Assembly (NCBI RefSeq): GCF_008973755.1
Contig: NZ_WBOM01000005.1
Span: forward strand, 124,001 to 188,000
Length of the DNA: 64,000 nucleotides
Reading direction: 5' to 3'
DNA from: Nitrincola alkalilacustris
Lineage (GTDB): Bacteria > Pseudomonadota > Gammaproteobacteria > Pseudomonadales > Balneatricaceae
Shown: piece by piece, positions 32,108 to 40,135 of the stretch
Layout: every line of letters begins with the position of its first letter
How positions within the stretch are numbered: position 1 is the stretch's first letter
Program-made: the position numbers and the translations under genes
The notes under the pieces: model-generated
Databases searched by the model: none
Seen by the model: the letters and a program-made list of their open reading frames with translations, nothing else
Told to the model about the DNA's origin: nothing

Positions 32108-32764
32108 ATGTTTTTACCCTGTGTTGAGATTGAACCGGCAAAGCCTGCCGATAGTGCGGTGATCTGGCTGCATGGACTGGGAGCAGATGGACACGATTTC
32201 GAGCCGATAGTGCCTGAGTTGCAGTTACCCGAGAGTATGGCGACACGGTTTATCTTTCCGCATGCACCGAGCATGCCTGTCACGATCAATGGCGGCATGG
32301 TGATGCCAGCCTGGTATGACATTCTGGAGATGAATATTGATCGCAAGGTGGATTCGGTGCAACTGATCGCCTCTGCCGAAGCAGTGGTGCGTTTGATCGA
32401 GCGTGAAATCGAACGTGGTATTGCGCCAGAGCGGATCGTTCTGGCAGGTTTCTCTCAGGGTGGTGCGGTGGCTTATCATGCGGCGCTGAGCTATGACAAG
32501 GGGCTGGCAGGGTTGCTGGCGTTATCCACCTACTTTGCGACCGATAACCTGGTGGAGTTCAATGCTGCCAACAGTCAGATCCCGGTCATGATTCAGCATG
32601 GCACGTTTGATCCGGTGGTACCTGAGGCACTGGGTAAAAAGGCGTTTGAGACGCTGAAGAACCGAGATTATGCGGTGGAGTATCAGAGTTACCCGATGGA
32701 GCATTCAGTGTCCTTGCCGCAGATCCGGGCGATCGGGCAGTGGTTGCAGAAAGTGCTTGGTTGA
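32108..32764 (+). CDS. Carboxylesterase/lysophospholipase (EstB/YpfH-like)
   Basis: A 218-residue alpha/beta hydrolase of the phospholipase/carboxylesterase (Abhydrolase_2) family, the usual compact length. The oxyanion loop WLHGLGADGHDF, nucleophile Ser in AGFSQGGAVA, acid in HGTFDPVVP and His in PMEHSVSLPQI form the full triad. Relatives hydrolyse short-chain esters and lysophospholipids in the cytosol; there is no signal peptide. It lies 112 bases after the KAS III/diiron operon and could be independent. A 12-base-pair hairpin between it and the convergent yfiB-like gene probably ends its transcript. Confidence 0.93.
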   Translation: MFLPCVEIEPAKPADSAVIWLHGLGADGHDFEPIVPELQLPESMATRFIFPHAPSMPVTINGGMVMPAWYDILEMNIDRKVDSVQLIASAEAVVRLIEREIERGIAPERIVLAGFSQGGAVAYHAALSYDKGLAGLLALSTYFATDNLVEFNAANSQIPVMIQHGTFDPVVPEALGKKAFETLKNRDYAVEYQSYPMEHSVSLPQIRAIGQWLQKVLG

Positions 32765-32791
32765 TCCCTTTTATAGCATCCCCTGTATCAA

Positions 32792-32823
32792 TTGACCGGG
32801 TAGACTCCAGCCTACCCGGTCAA
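32792..32823. terminator. Hairpin between convergent genes
   Basis: A perfect 12-base-pair stem (TTGACCGGGTAG, 32792-32803; complement 32812-32823) with an eight-base loop lies between the convergent esterase and yfiB-like genes. There is no long T-run on either side, so it is a strong hairpin of probable but unproven terminator function in both directions. Confidence 0.6.
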
Positions 32824-32827
32824 CCGC

Positions 32828-33325
32828 TCAGGGTTGCACAATAATACTGACGCGACGATTTTCGCTGCGACCCTCTTCGGTGTCGTTGTCTGCAACCGGG
32901 TAGCGACTCCCCAGCCCCTGCACACTGATGCTATCAGGATTGAAGCCGGCTTCGATAAACAGTTCCTGGACTGTTCTGGCACGATTGAGAGATAGCGTAT
33001 CGTTATAGGCCTGGGTACCGATTGAGTCAGTGTGGCCCTCAAGTCGGACCTGAGTGATATTCACCTCCAGCAATGAGGTTGCAAGTCTGCTGGTCAGTTC
33101 CTTTTCCTCCTCTCCGGGCGCTACGGCATCAAACCCAAACAGCAGCTTGTTTGACAGGTTGAGTAGCCAGCCCTGATCGGTCAATTCGAAGCCATTCTGC
33201 TTGAGCACCTCAACCTGCTTCGCGTTCAATCCTGATGGTACTGTCTGACAAGCTGCCAGCAGAAGAAGCATGAGTAGGCTGATGATGGATCTACATAGAC
33301 GTTTGTTTCTCTCTCTGTCCTTCAC
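32828..33325 (-). CDS. yfiB: OmpA-domain outer-membrane lipoprotein, YfiB-like
   Basis: A 165-residue lipoprotein starting with GTG at 33325 (AGGAG eight bases upstream). The signal peptide ends in the lipobox LLAAC, with the acylated Cys about residue 25. The OmpA_C peptidoglycan-binding domain follows (FGFDAVAPGEEE, VRLEGHTDSIGTQAYN, LSLNRARTVQELF, RRVSIIV). It is the third gene of yfiR-yfiN-yfiB; in Pseudomonas YfiB sits in the outer membrane and sequesters YfiR, releasing the cyclase YfiN. It overlaps the end of yfiN by 35 bases. The longer frame upstream of 33325 is out-of-frame read-through within yfiN. Confidence 0.86.
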   Translation of the reverse strand: MKDRERNKRLCRSIISLLMLLLLAACQTVPSGLNAKQVEVLKQNGFELTDQGWLLNLSNKLLFGFDAVAPGEEEKELTSRLATSLLEVNITQVRLEGHTDSIGTQAYNDTLSLNRARTVQELFIEAGFNPDSISVQGLGSRYPVADNDTEEGRSENRRVSIIVQP

Positions 33326-34595
33326 TTGAAATCTCCTGATTACTTTTATTCGAGGCTGCCGGATGGGCCAGCTGCCAGCTTCCCTGTTTATTGCGTTTGG
33401 CTGTATACATGGCTTCGTCGGCGCTGTGAAGTAATACGTTGGCTGTGGCGCCATGTGTCGGGTAAACGGCAACACCCAGACTTAGGGAGGTGTGTACGGT
33501 GCGACCGTCGGGTATTTTAACAGGCTCACTCATACTGGCGAGAATATTTTCGGCAATAATAAATGCATCTTCTGTGTCATGCAGAGGGTTGATCAGCACT
33601 GCAAACTCATCGCCGCCGAGTCGGGCGACTATGTCCTCGTTGCGAAGTTGTGCTTTGACTCGCGCTGCAACTGATATCAGAACGGCATCACCTGCCGCAT
33701 GTCCCAAGGTGTCATTGATCTCTTTAAAACCATTACTGTCGAGGTAGAACACAGCCAGTTGTTGATCGTGTTCAATGGCATCTCGCACAGCCCGGTTCAG
33801 CCGCCCTTCAAAGTAGAGACGATTCGGCAGTCCTGTCAGGCTGTCGTGTGTGGCCTTGTGAGTCAGGTGCTCATTCTCTTTTTTCAGGTGAGCTTCCCAG
33901 ACCTCTAGCTCATCAAGCAGCTCGTTGAAGTCATCGCCCAGCTCGTTCAGCTCGGCAATACTGGCTCCCGGTACTCGCTGTGAAAAATCACGGTCGTAAC
34001 GCACCGCATGTGCCACGCTGACCAGCTTGCGCAAGGGGCGAGTGATATTTCCCTGCATCCGCCGCGACAGGTGATAGGCGCTCACAATACTGATGGTCAT
34101 GCAGATGATCATGCCAAGTAAGCCGCTGACCAGAAATGAAAGCAGGCTACCACCACTGCCGGTGACATATACTTCACCCAGTATTCGATTTCCCTGCAGG
34201 ATAGGAACCTGCACGGGAGGCTGCATCAGGTCTGCCATCAGCCTGCCTGCCTGATCAAATAACCCCTGATCAGGTTTTTCCCAGCTAGCCAACAGCTTTC
34301 CTTCACGATCTGTGACCTGCGCGTTGGCAACTTCTTCTGTTGCAACAATCAGTGTCAACGCCTCGTACGCGGCCTCTTCATCACGGAACATCACGGCTGC
34401 TTCAACCGTATAACTGACGGAGCGGGCTATCAGTTGAAGATTATGCTCGGCATGGACACGCAAGGCCAGCAGTGCTGTCACCGTCAACAGGATGCTGGCC
34501 AGACCAACAGCGATCAGCGCAACTGACAGGTGGGCCTTGTTCAATGTGGCTCTGAGCGACGGTAGTGTCGGCGTTACTGTAACTTGCTGGTTCAT
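33291..34595 (-). CDS. yfiN: YfiN/DgcN-type diguanylate cyclase
   Basis: A 434-residue inner-membrane diguanylate cyclase. Two membrane helices (LSVALIAVGLASILLTVTAL and FLVSGLLGMIICMTISIVSA) flank a periplasmic CHASE8-type domain of about 110 residues. A HAMP linker precedes a GGDEF domain with intact active site RLGGDEFAVL. It makes cyclic di-GMP when not inhibited by periplasmic YfiR. No EAL domain is present. Its ATG overlaps the stop of yfiR by four bases, and its end overlaps yfiB, which gives a tightly coupled operon in the same order as in E. coli and Pseudomonas. Confidence 0.92.
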   Translation of the reverse strand: MNQQVTVTPTLPSLRATLNKAHLSVALIAVGLASILLTVTALLALRVHAEHNLQLIARSVSYTVEAAVMFRDEEAAYEALTLIVATEEVANAQVTDREGKLLASWEKPDQGLFDQAGRLMADLMQPPVQVPILQGNRILGEVYVTGSGGSLLSFLVSGLLGMIICMTISIVSAYHLSRRMQGNITRPLRKLVSVAHAVRYDRDFSQRVPGASIAELNELGDDFNELLDELEVWEAHLKKENEHLTHKATHDSLTGLPNRLYFEGRLNRAVRDAIEHDQQLAVFYLDSNGFKEINDTLGHAAGDAVLISVAARVKAQLRNEDIVARLGGDEFAVLINPLHDTEDAFIIAENILASMSEPVKIPDGRTVHTSLSLGVAVYPTHGATANVLLHSADEAMYTAKRNKQGSWQLAHPAASNKSNQEISSEGQREKQTSM

Positions 34596-35170
34596 TCCTG
34601 TTCTACCAGTCTGTTACCGAGTTTCAGAACATGTGGATGGACACGGATTCCACTGCGTGCAATCGAATCCAGATTGACCAGAAAGCGCACTTCGATATTG
34701 TTCACCAGCAAACAGAACATACTGCCGACACTGCAACGATCATCCTGTTCTGTAATGGTGAGAATTGGATAACCTGCGATGCGCTGGGACAGGCTCAGAA
34801 AATCAGGCTCTTCCATTACGCCGATATAAATCACCTGGCAACGAAGCGCTATGTCAAAGGCATCCCATTCGATACGTTGAGGAACAATAGGCTGCCCCAG
34901 TACATCCAGATCTGCGTGAAGCAGTGAGTCAGCATATTCAGTCGGAGCTGTGACACAGAAATCGATAGGGCCGGGCTCATTCTTCCAGCGTGTATAGCTG
35001 AGAATGCCGAGTACCACGTCTGTGACGGCAGCGGTGCGTTGGGGCATCAGTGGTTCCTGCTGCTCCTGTGCTGCGATATGGCCTGCAGCAAACAACATGC
35101 AAGCTGACAGCAGTATCAGCTTTAATCGCTGGGCGAAAATCCTAAATGATGAGTACCAGATATTTTGCAA
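34592..35170 (-). CDS. yfiR: YfiR-family periplasmic inhibitor
   Basis: A 192-residue exported protein with a signal peptide (LKLILLSACMLFAAGHIAAQ). The YfiR domain shows the family's VLGILSYTRWKNEPGPIDFCV, the paired cysteines (C71/C110 region, ALRCQVIYIG) and GSMFCLLVNNIEVRFLVNLD toward the end. In Pseudomonas, YfiR inhibits YfiN in the periplasm and responds to the redox state through its disulfides. It is the first gene of the operon and is followed directly by yfiN through an ATGA overlap. This context makes the assignment firm. Confidence 0.9.
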   Translation of the reverse strand: MQNIWYSSFRIFAQRLKLILLSACMLFAAGHIAAQEQQEPLMPQRTAAVTDVVLGILSYTRWKNEPGPIDFCVTAPTEYADSLLHADLDVLGQPIVPQRIEWDAFDIALRCQVIYIGVMEEPDFLSLSQRIAGYPILTITEQDDRCSVGSMFCLLVNNIEVRFLVNLDSIARSGIRVHPHVLKLGNRLVEQE

Positions 35171-35306
35171 ACCGGACGTCCCTGTATCGCCTGTGGAGAG
35201 GGTGATACCAGTGTTTCTTTATTCAGTTAACATGTCAACCTGTACTGATGGGCAATGCTCTTGAGATGGGTGGGCTGGCTTGCCAAATCAGCTTATGATT
35301 GATTAA

Positions 35307-35321
35307 TCGCTGATTCAGCGA
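35307..35321. promoter_or_regulatory. Palindrome upstream of the META lipoprotein gene
   Basis: TCGCTGA-T-TCAGCGA is a perfect 7-base dyad, 46 bases before the META-domain gene start. It may be an operator; nothing else supports a regulator assignment. Confidence 0.3.
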
Positions 35322-35366
35322 GTCGGACTAAACTGGAATAGTGTTGAAGGGCAAGCGAGGTGTCAT

Positions 35367-35825
35367 ATGAAGATAAAAAAGCTCAACCTATGGTTGTCCA
35401 TTGTGCCGATGGTAATTGTAATGACTGCCTGTACACACGTAAGAACCGAACCTGAGGTACACAGCGTGACCCTGCAGGATACTCAGTGGCGACTGGTGCA
35501 GCTGCTTGATGAAGCACTCCCCGAACAGGAAAACGTGATGCGTCATCCTGCGCTGATGTTTCTACCTGAGGGGCGTGTGGCCGGCTCTGATGGCTGTAAT
35601 CGTCTGATGGGCGGTTATCATGAGCAGGGGCAGTTGTTGCACTTTACACAGTTGGCATCGACTCTGATGGCGTGTGTGGACGGTATGGAAACAGCAGATA
35701 AATTCAATCATCTGATCACTGATGTACGTCACTATCATATTAAGGAAGATGTACTTGAGCTGTTCAGTGATAGCGGAGAGCTGTTGATGCGGTTTCACCG
35801 TGAAACTGCAACAGATGGCAGGTAG
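35367..35825 (+). CDS. META-domain (HslJ-like) lipoprotein
   Basis: A 152-residue lipoprotein: the signal peptide ends in MVIVMTACTH, with the lipidated Cys about residue 22. The META domain follows (TQWRLVQLLDEAL, LMFLPEGRVAGSDGCNRLMGGY, LASTLMACVDGME), including the conserved GSDGCNRxxGxY motif. HslJ and related proteins are linked to heat and antibiotic tolerance at the envelope, but the mechanism is not known. It stands alone between yfiR on one side and a convergent periplasmic binding protein four bases away. Confidence 0.88.
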   Translation: MKIKKLNLWLSIVPMVIVMTACTHVRTEPEVHSVTLQDTQWRLVQLLDEALPEQENVMRHPALMFLPEGRVAGSDGCNRLMGGYHEQGQLLHFTQLASTLMACVDGMETADKFNHLITDVRHYHIKEDVLELFSDSGELLMRFHRETATDGR

Positions 35826-35829
35826 CTGA

Positions 35830-36585
35830 TTATTGATAGCGATCCACTATCTCATCCAGTGTTCCATCGGCTCTGAACTGTTTGAGTTTGTGATTCAGAT
35901 CGGATATGAGACTTGCGGAAATGGCTTTGTTACAAGCCAGCCATAGATGGAAGGTTTCTTCAGTCTGCTGCACCGGGCGTAAAGGAATATCCATCTGCGT
36001 CGCAATATAGGGACCTCCAATGGAGCCAGCCAGCCAGAGGTCTATGCGTCCATGGGCCAGCATCATAAGGTTAGTTGGGATCTCGGTGGTACGATGAATC
36101 TCGATGCCGAGATTTTCTATCCAGTCAGAATAGGCATCGGCTGTTTGTCCGCCGACAACATAACGGTTGGCATCTGCCAGGTTGTCCAGTTCAATCGGGT
36201 TGCCTGCCATCGCATAGAGTACGATATGTTCAGTGCTGAGAGGCCCAACCCATTGATATAAGTTTTCCCGCTCTTCTGTTCTTGCTGCCGAGAAGAGGCA
36301 GGAGTTCGATTGTTGTTGAGTCAGTTCTTGTGCTCGTCCCCAGGGGACAATGTAAAAGCCAACAGGTTGTTTGAGCGATATCATCGCTCGTGTCAGTAGC
36401 TCTGTATTGATACCTTTGACAGACTCTCCTTCGGTATAGCTGAAGGGCGGATACTCTTCTGTATAAAAATAGTACTCGTTAGCCAGGGTGTTGTAAGATA
36501 GAGTCGTTAACACCATGAAGGACCACAATACTGAGTGGCACTTGATGCTGTGCTTAAAGTACTCGGCAATAGTGGCTATCAGCAT
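35830..36585 (-). CDS. Periplasmic solute-binding protein (SBP_bac_3-like)
   Basis: A 251-residue extracellular solute-binding family 3 protein. A hydrophobic leader (VLWSFMVLTTLSYNTLA) ends before NEYYFYTEEYPPFSY, the standard mature beginning of such proteins; VKGINTELLTRAM and WGRAQELTQQQ follow. It lacks neighbouring permease or ATPase genes, so it is an orphan of the kind often found in marine gammaproteobacteria and sometimes acting in sensing rather than transport. The aromatic/acidic start of the mature part suggests an amino-acid-like ligand, which is inference only. Confidence 0.85.
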   Translation of the reverse strand: MLIATIAEYFKHSIKCHSVLWSFMVLTTLSYNTLANEYYFYTEEYPPFSYTEGESVKGINTELLTRAMISLKQPVGFYIVPWGRAQELTQQQSNSCLFSAARTEERENLYQWVGPLSTEHIVLYAMAGNPIELDNLADANRYVVGGQTADAYSDWIENLGIEIHRTTEIPTNLMMLAHGRIDLWLAGSIGGPYIATQMDIPLRPVQQTEETFHLWLACNKAISASLISDLNHKLKQFRADGTLDEIVDRYQ

Positions 36586-36742
36586 GGCTGCTCCAGAGAA
36601 GATGGCGGCATTTCATGACACTATATGACACAGCGAGCTTGCGAGCATAATAAAAATTTAATAGCCGAAATCATTTTTCCTCTGCAAAACGATTTAAAAG
36701 CCTGTATAATGTCGCACTATTTTAAAACCCTAGCTTATTGAG

Positions 36743-38848
36743 ATGACTATGTCAGCAGATTTATCCTTATACAGAAACATTGGTATCTTCGCCCACGTAG
36801 ATGCTGGCAAAACCACCACTACCGAGCGTATCCTGAAACTGACCGGTAAAATCCATAAGTTGGGTGAAGTTCACGAAGGTGAATCAACTACCGACTTCAT
36901 GGAGCAGGAAGCTGAACGCGGAATTACTATCCAGTCAGCAGCTGTGAGCTGTTTCTGGAAAGGTCACCGTTTCAACGTTATCGATACTCCGGGCCACGTT
37001 GACTTCACCGTAGAAGTTTACCGTTCACTGAAAGTGCTCGATGGTGGTGTTGGTGTATTCTGTGGTTCCGGCGGTGTTGAGCCTCAGTCAGAAACCAACT
37101 GGCGCTATGCGAACGACGCTGAAGTATCCCGTCTGATATTCGTTAACAAGCTGGACCGTATCGGTGCTGACTTTATTCGCGTGACCGAGCAGGTTAAAAA
37201 AGTCCTGGGTGCAAACCCACTGATCATGGTACTGCCTATCGGCCGTGAAGATACCTTCACTGGCGTGGTTGATCTTTTAACCCAGAAAGCCTACATCTGG
37301 GATGAAACCGGCTTGCCGGAAAACTACACGGTTACTGATGTACCAGCTGATATGGCTGATGACGTTGAAATGTACCGTACCCAGCTGGTCGAAACGGCGC
37401 TGGAGCAGGACGACGATCTGCTGATGGCTTACATGGAAGGCGAAGAGCCATCTATTGAAGACCTCAAGCGTTGCATCCGTAAAGGCTGCCGTGATCTGGT
37501 ATTCTTCCCGACTTACTGTGGTTCTGCCTTTAAAAACAAAGGTATGCAATTGCTGCTGGACGCTGTTGTTGATTATCTGCCATCACCAACTGAAGTCATT
37601 CCTCAGCCACTGACTGACGAAGAAGGTAACGAAACAGGCGAGCACGCCATCGTTTCTGCTGATGAGCCATTCCGTGCTCTGGCCTTCAAAATCATGGATG
37701 ACCGTTTCGGCGCCCTGACCTTTATCCGTATTTACTCTGGTGTACTGAACAAGGGTGATACCATCCTTAACTCTTTCACCGGTAAAACCGAGCGTATCGG
37801 CCGAATGGTTGAAATGTACGCGAATGACCGTATCGATCTGACCAGTGCTCAGGCTGGCGACATCATTGCGCTGGTGGGTATGAAGAACAACACCCAGACT
37901 GGCCACACCCTGTGTGATCCCAAGCATCCTTGTACGCTTGAGCCAATGGTATTCCCTGAGCCTGTTATCTCTATTTCTGTTGCGCCTAAAGACAAGGGTT
38001 CTACAGAGAAAATGGGTATCGCTATCGGCAAGATGGTTGCAGAAGATCCAACGTTCCGTGTTGAAACTGATGTTGACTCTGGTGAAACCATCCTCAAAGG
38101 CATGGGTGAGCTGCATCTGGATATCAAAGTAGACATTCTGAAGCGTACCTATGGCGTGGAACTGGTTGTAGGTCAGCCGCAGGTTGCTTACCGCGAAACC
38201 ATTACCAGTGAAATCGAAGACAGCTATACCCACAAGAAGCAGTCTGGTGGTTCTGGTCAGTACGGTAAAATTGACTACCGCATCCGCCCAGGCGAGCAGA
38301 ACTCCGGCTTTACGTTCAAATCATCAGTTGTCGGTGGTAACGTACCAAAAGAGTTCATTCCAGCGATCGAGAAAAGCTTTGCGGGCATGATGGCCACCGG
38401 TCCTCTGGCTGGCTTCCCGGTATTGGACGTTGAAATTGAAGTGTTCGATGGTGCTTATCATGCCGTTGACTCCTCAGCTATTGCCTTTGAAATTGCTGCA
38501 AAAGGTGCTTTCCGTCAGTCAATGCCTAAAGCAGCCCCGCAACTGCTTGAGCCAATCATGAAAGTTGACGTGTTCACGCCGGAAGATCACGTAGGTGATG
38601 TTATCGGTGACTTGAACCGTCGCCGTGGCATGATCCTGGGCCAGGAAGCAGGCGTAACTGGCGTACGTATCAAAGCTGACGTACCTCTGTCAGAAATGTT
38701 TGGTTACATCAGTACTCTGCGTACCATGACTTCAGGCCGTGGTCAGTTCTCCATGGAGTTCGCGCACTACTCACCGTGCCCGGCTAACGTAGCTGAGACT
38801 GTTATCGCCAAAGAGAAAGAAAAGAAAGCAGCTGCTGCTAAAGGCTGA
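36743..38848 (+). CDS. fusA2: Elongation factor G paralogue (EF-G2)
   Basis: A full-length 701-residue elongation factor G. The G domain has [13 protein letters not shown] (P-loop), [15 protein letters not shown] and NKLDRIGAD. The closing domains III-V are complete ([35 protein letters not shown]). Sequence features such as [16 protein letters not shown] and [20 protein letters not shown] place it with the second EF-G found outside the str operon in Vibrio and Pseudomonas. Codons are strongly biased toward those of highly expressed genes compared with its neighbours. TATAAT at 36705-36710 is a likely -10, and a strong terminator follows, so it is monocistronic. Confidence 0.94.
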   Translation: MTMSADLSLYRNIGIFAHVDAGKTTTTERILKLTGKIHKLGEVHEGESTTDFMEQEAERGITIQSAAVSCFWKGHRFNVIDTPGHVDFTVEVYRSLKVLDGGVGVFCGSGGVEPQSETNWRYANDAEVSRLIFVNKLDRIGADFIRVTEQVKKVLGANPLIMVLPIGREDTFTGVVDLLTQKAYIWDETGLPENYTVTDVPADMADDVEMYRTQLVETALEQDDDLLMAYMEGEEPSIEDLKRCIRKGCRDLVFFPTYCGSAFKNKGMQLLLDAVVDYLPSPTEVIPQPLTDEEGNETGEHAIVSADEPFRALAFKIMDDRFGALTFIRIYSGVLNKGDTILNSFTGKTERIGRMVEMYANDRIDLTSAQAGDIIALVGMKNNTQTGHTLCDPKHPCTLEPMVFPEPVISISVAPKDKGSTEKMGIAIGKMVAEDPTFRVETDVDSGETILKGMGELHLDIKVDILKRTYGVELVVGQPQVAYRETITSEIEDSYTHKKQSGGSGQYGKIDYRIRPGEQNSGFTFKSSVVGGNVPKEFIPAIEKSFAGMMATGPLAGFPVLDVEIEVFDGAYHAVDSSAIAFEIAAKGAFRQSMPKAAPQLLEPIMKVDVFTPEDHVGDVIGDLNRRRGMILGQEAGVTGVRIKADVPLSEMFGYISTLRTMTSGRGQFSMEFAHYSPCPANVAETVIAKEKEKKAAAAKG

Positions 38849-38880
38849 GTAGTTAATACAGCTCATTAGTCAGCGCGCTT

Positions 38881-38920
38881 TAAAAAGCCCCGCCAGTTCA
38901 TGCTGGCGGGGCTTTTTTTT
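38881..38920 (+). terminator. Rho-independent terminator of fusA2
   Basis: GCCCCGCCAG pairs perfectly with CTGGCGGGGC around a TTCATG loop, followed by eight T residues. This is the strongest intrinsic terminator in the window and also has an A-run on its left side, so it could act in both directions. Confidence 0.95.
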
Positions 38921-38941
38921 ATGCACAGGGAGGTGCAGTAT

Positions 38942-38968
38942 GCTGGCAATGCAGGAGCAATTGCCAGC
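38942..38968. other. Inverted repeat upstream of the DJ-1 gene
   Basis: GCTGGCAAT (38942-38950) and ATTGCCAGC (38960-38968) form a perfect nine-base stem with a nine-base loop. It is about 107 bases before the DJ-1-like start, too far from a T-tract to be a terminator; an operator is possible. Confidence 0.4.
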
Positions 38969-39074
38969 GTTGTCTGGTTTTGCGTACTGTTTTGCCATGT
39001 AGTAATCCGCTACTACCCCTTGTTCTCATTTCATTGCTACAAAGAGGGTTCAAACAACCATCAGGAGTAGAGCA

Positions 39075-39641
39075 ATGAATAAGAAGATTCTGATGATCAC
39101 TGGTGATTTCACCGAGGATTATGAAACCATGGTGCCTTATCAGGCACTTCAGGCGGTTGGCCATGTCGTACATGCCGTTTGCCCCGACAAGAAAGCGGGG
39201 GATACGGTTGCGACCGCGATCCACGATTTTGAAGGTGATCAGACCTATACCGAGAAACCCGGGCATCGCTTTGCGCTGAATGCCAGCTTTGATGAGATTC
39301 GGGTGGATGATTACGATGCGCTGGTGATTCCCGGCGGACGTGCGCCTGAGTACCTGCGCTTGAATGTTGATGTATTGAAAATGGTGCAGCATTTCTTCAC
39401 TGCAGATAAACCGGTGGCGGCGATCTGTCATGGTGCGCAGTTGCTGGCTGCAGCCGGTGTGCTGAAGGAAAGGCACTGTTCAGCCTACCCGGCCTGCCAA
39501 CCCGAAGTAGAGCTGGCGGGTGGGCGTTATGCCAACATTGCCGTGGATAAGGCAGTCACCGATGGCAACCTGGTCACGGCGCCTGCCTGGCCGGCTCATC
39601 CTGACTGGTTGGCTCAGTTCATGGTACTGCTCAATAAGTGA
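39075..39641 (+). CDS. DJ-1/PfpI-family protein
   Basis: A 188-residue class I glutamine amidotransferase-like protein. [20 protein letters not shown] and [15 protein letters not shown] are the family's first strands, and the nucleophile elbow [13 protein letters not shown] holds the reactive cysteine. Glu in the TEDYE segment fits the partner acid. Members act as proteases, chaperones, deglycase/glyoxalase-like enzymes or in stress response; sequence alone does not decide. AGGAG precedes the ATG. It is followed 49 bases later by the ribbon-helix-helix gene. Confidence 0.9.
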   Translation: MNKKILMITGDFTEDYETMVPYQALQAVGHVVHAVCPDKKAGDTVATAIHDFEGDQTYTEKPGHRFALNASFDEIRVDDYDALVIPGGRAPEYLRLNVDVLKMVQHFFTADKPVAAICHGAQLLAAAGVLKERHCSAYPACQPEVELAGGRYANIAVDKAVTDGNLVTAPAWPAHPDWLAQFMVLLNK

Positions 39642-39690
39642 TGTATGATCTATATCTTGAGCCTCATGCAGACAGTCGCGGAGTTCTTAC

Positions 39691-40041
39691 ATGTGCAGAT
39701 TGTTTATCGGCGCTGATCCAACCCTCTGGGTCAGTTCTTCCCGTTCCCTTCGTATCGACGGCATGGTGACCAGTATCCGGCTGGAAAATGGCTTCTGGAC
39801 ACTGCTTGAGGAGATTGCGCAGCGTGATGGCATGCAACTGCCACAGATGTTGACCAAGCTCTATCATGAGTCGATTGATGCCGGGCACGATCTGGGTAAT
39901 TTCACCTCTTTCTTGCGTGTCTGCGCCCTGCGCTATCTGTCGTTACAGCTGAGTCAAGATATTCCTGCCGATGTTCGGGTACCGATTGCATCCCTTGATG
40001 CCGCACAGATACTGGCGCGGGAAAAAAAAGGGTGGCATTAG
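39691..40041 (+). CDS. Ribbon-helix-helix (RHH_4-type) DNA-binding protein
   Basis: A 116-residue protein of the RHH_4 type. The N-terminal CRLFIGADPTLW and SRSLRIDGMVTSIRLENGFW are typical, with the DNA-contacting strand TSIRLE followed by two helices (LLEEIAQRDG, LPQMLTKLYHES). The C-terminus NFTSFLRVCALRYL is also family-conserved. It could start at an internal ATG (39763), but the full N-terminus matches the family. The next gene, a KaiC-like/PPDK fusion, begins 94 bases later on the same strand, so it may be a regulator of that gene. Confidence 0.85.
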   Translation: MCRLFIGADPTLWVSSSRSLRIDGMVTSIRLENGFWTLLEEIAQRDGMQLPQMLTKLYHESIDAGHDLGNFTSFLRVCALRYLSLQLSQDIPADVRVPIASLDAAQILAREKKGWH

Positions 40042-40135
40042 GAGTCCAGGGAGATTAGGGGAATAGGGAAGCATTGACGCGACCTGTCTGAATCTGTCGT
40101 AATGTCGGTATCTTTCAATATACAGGCGATCACAG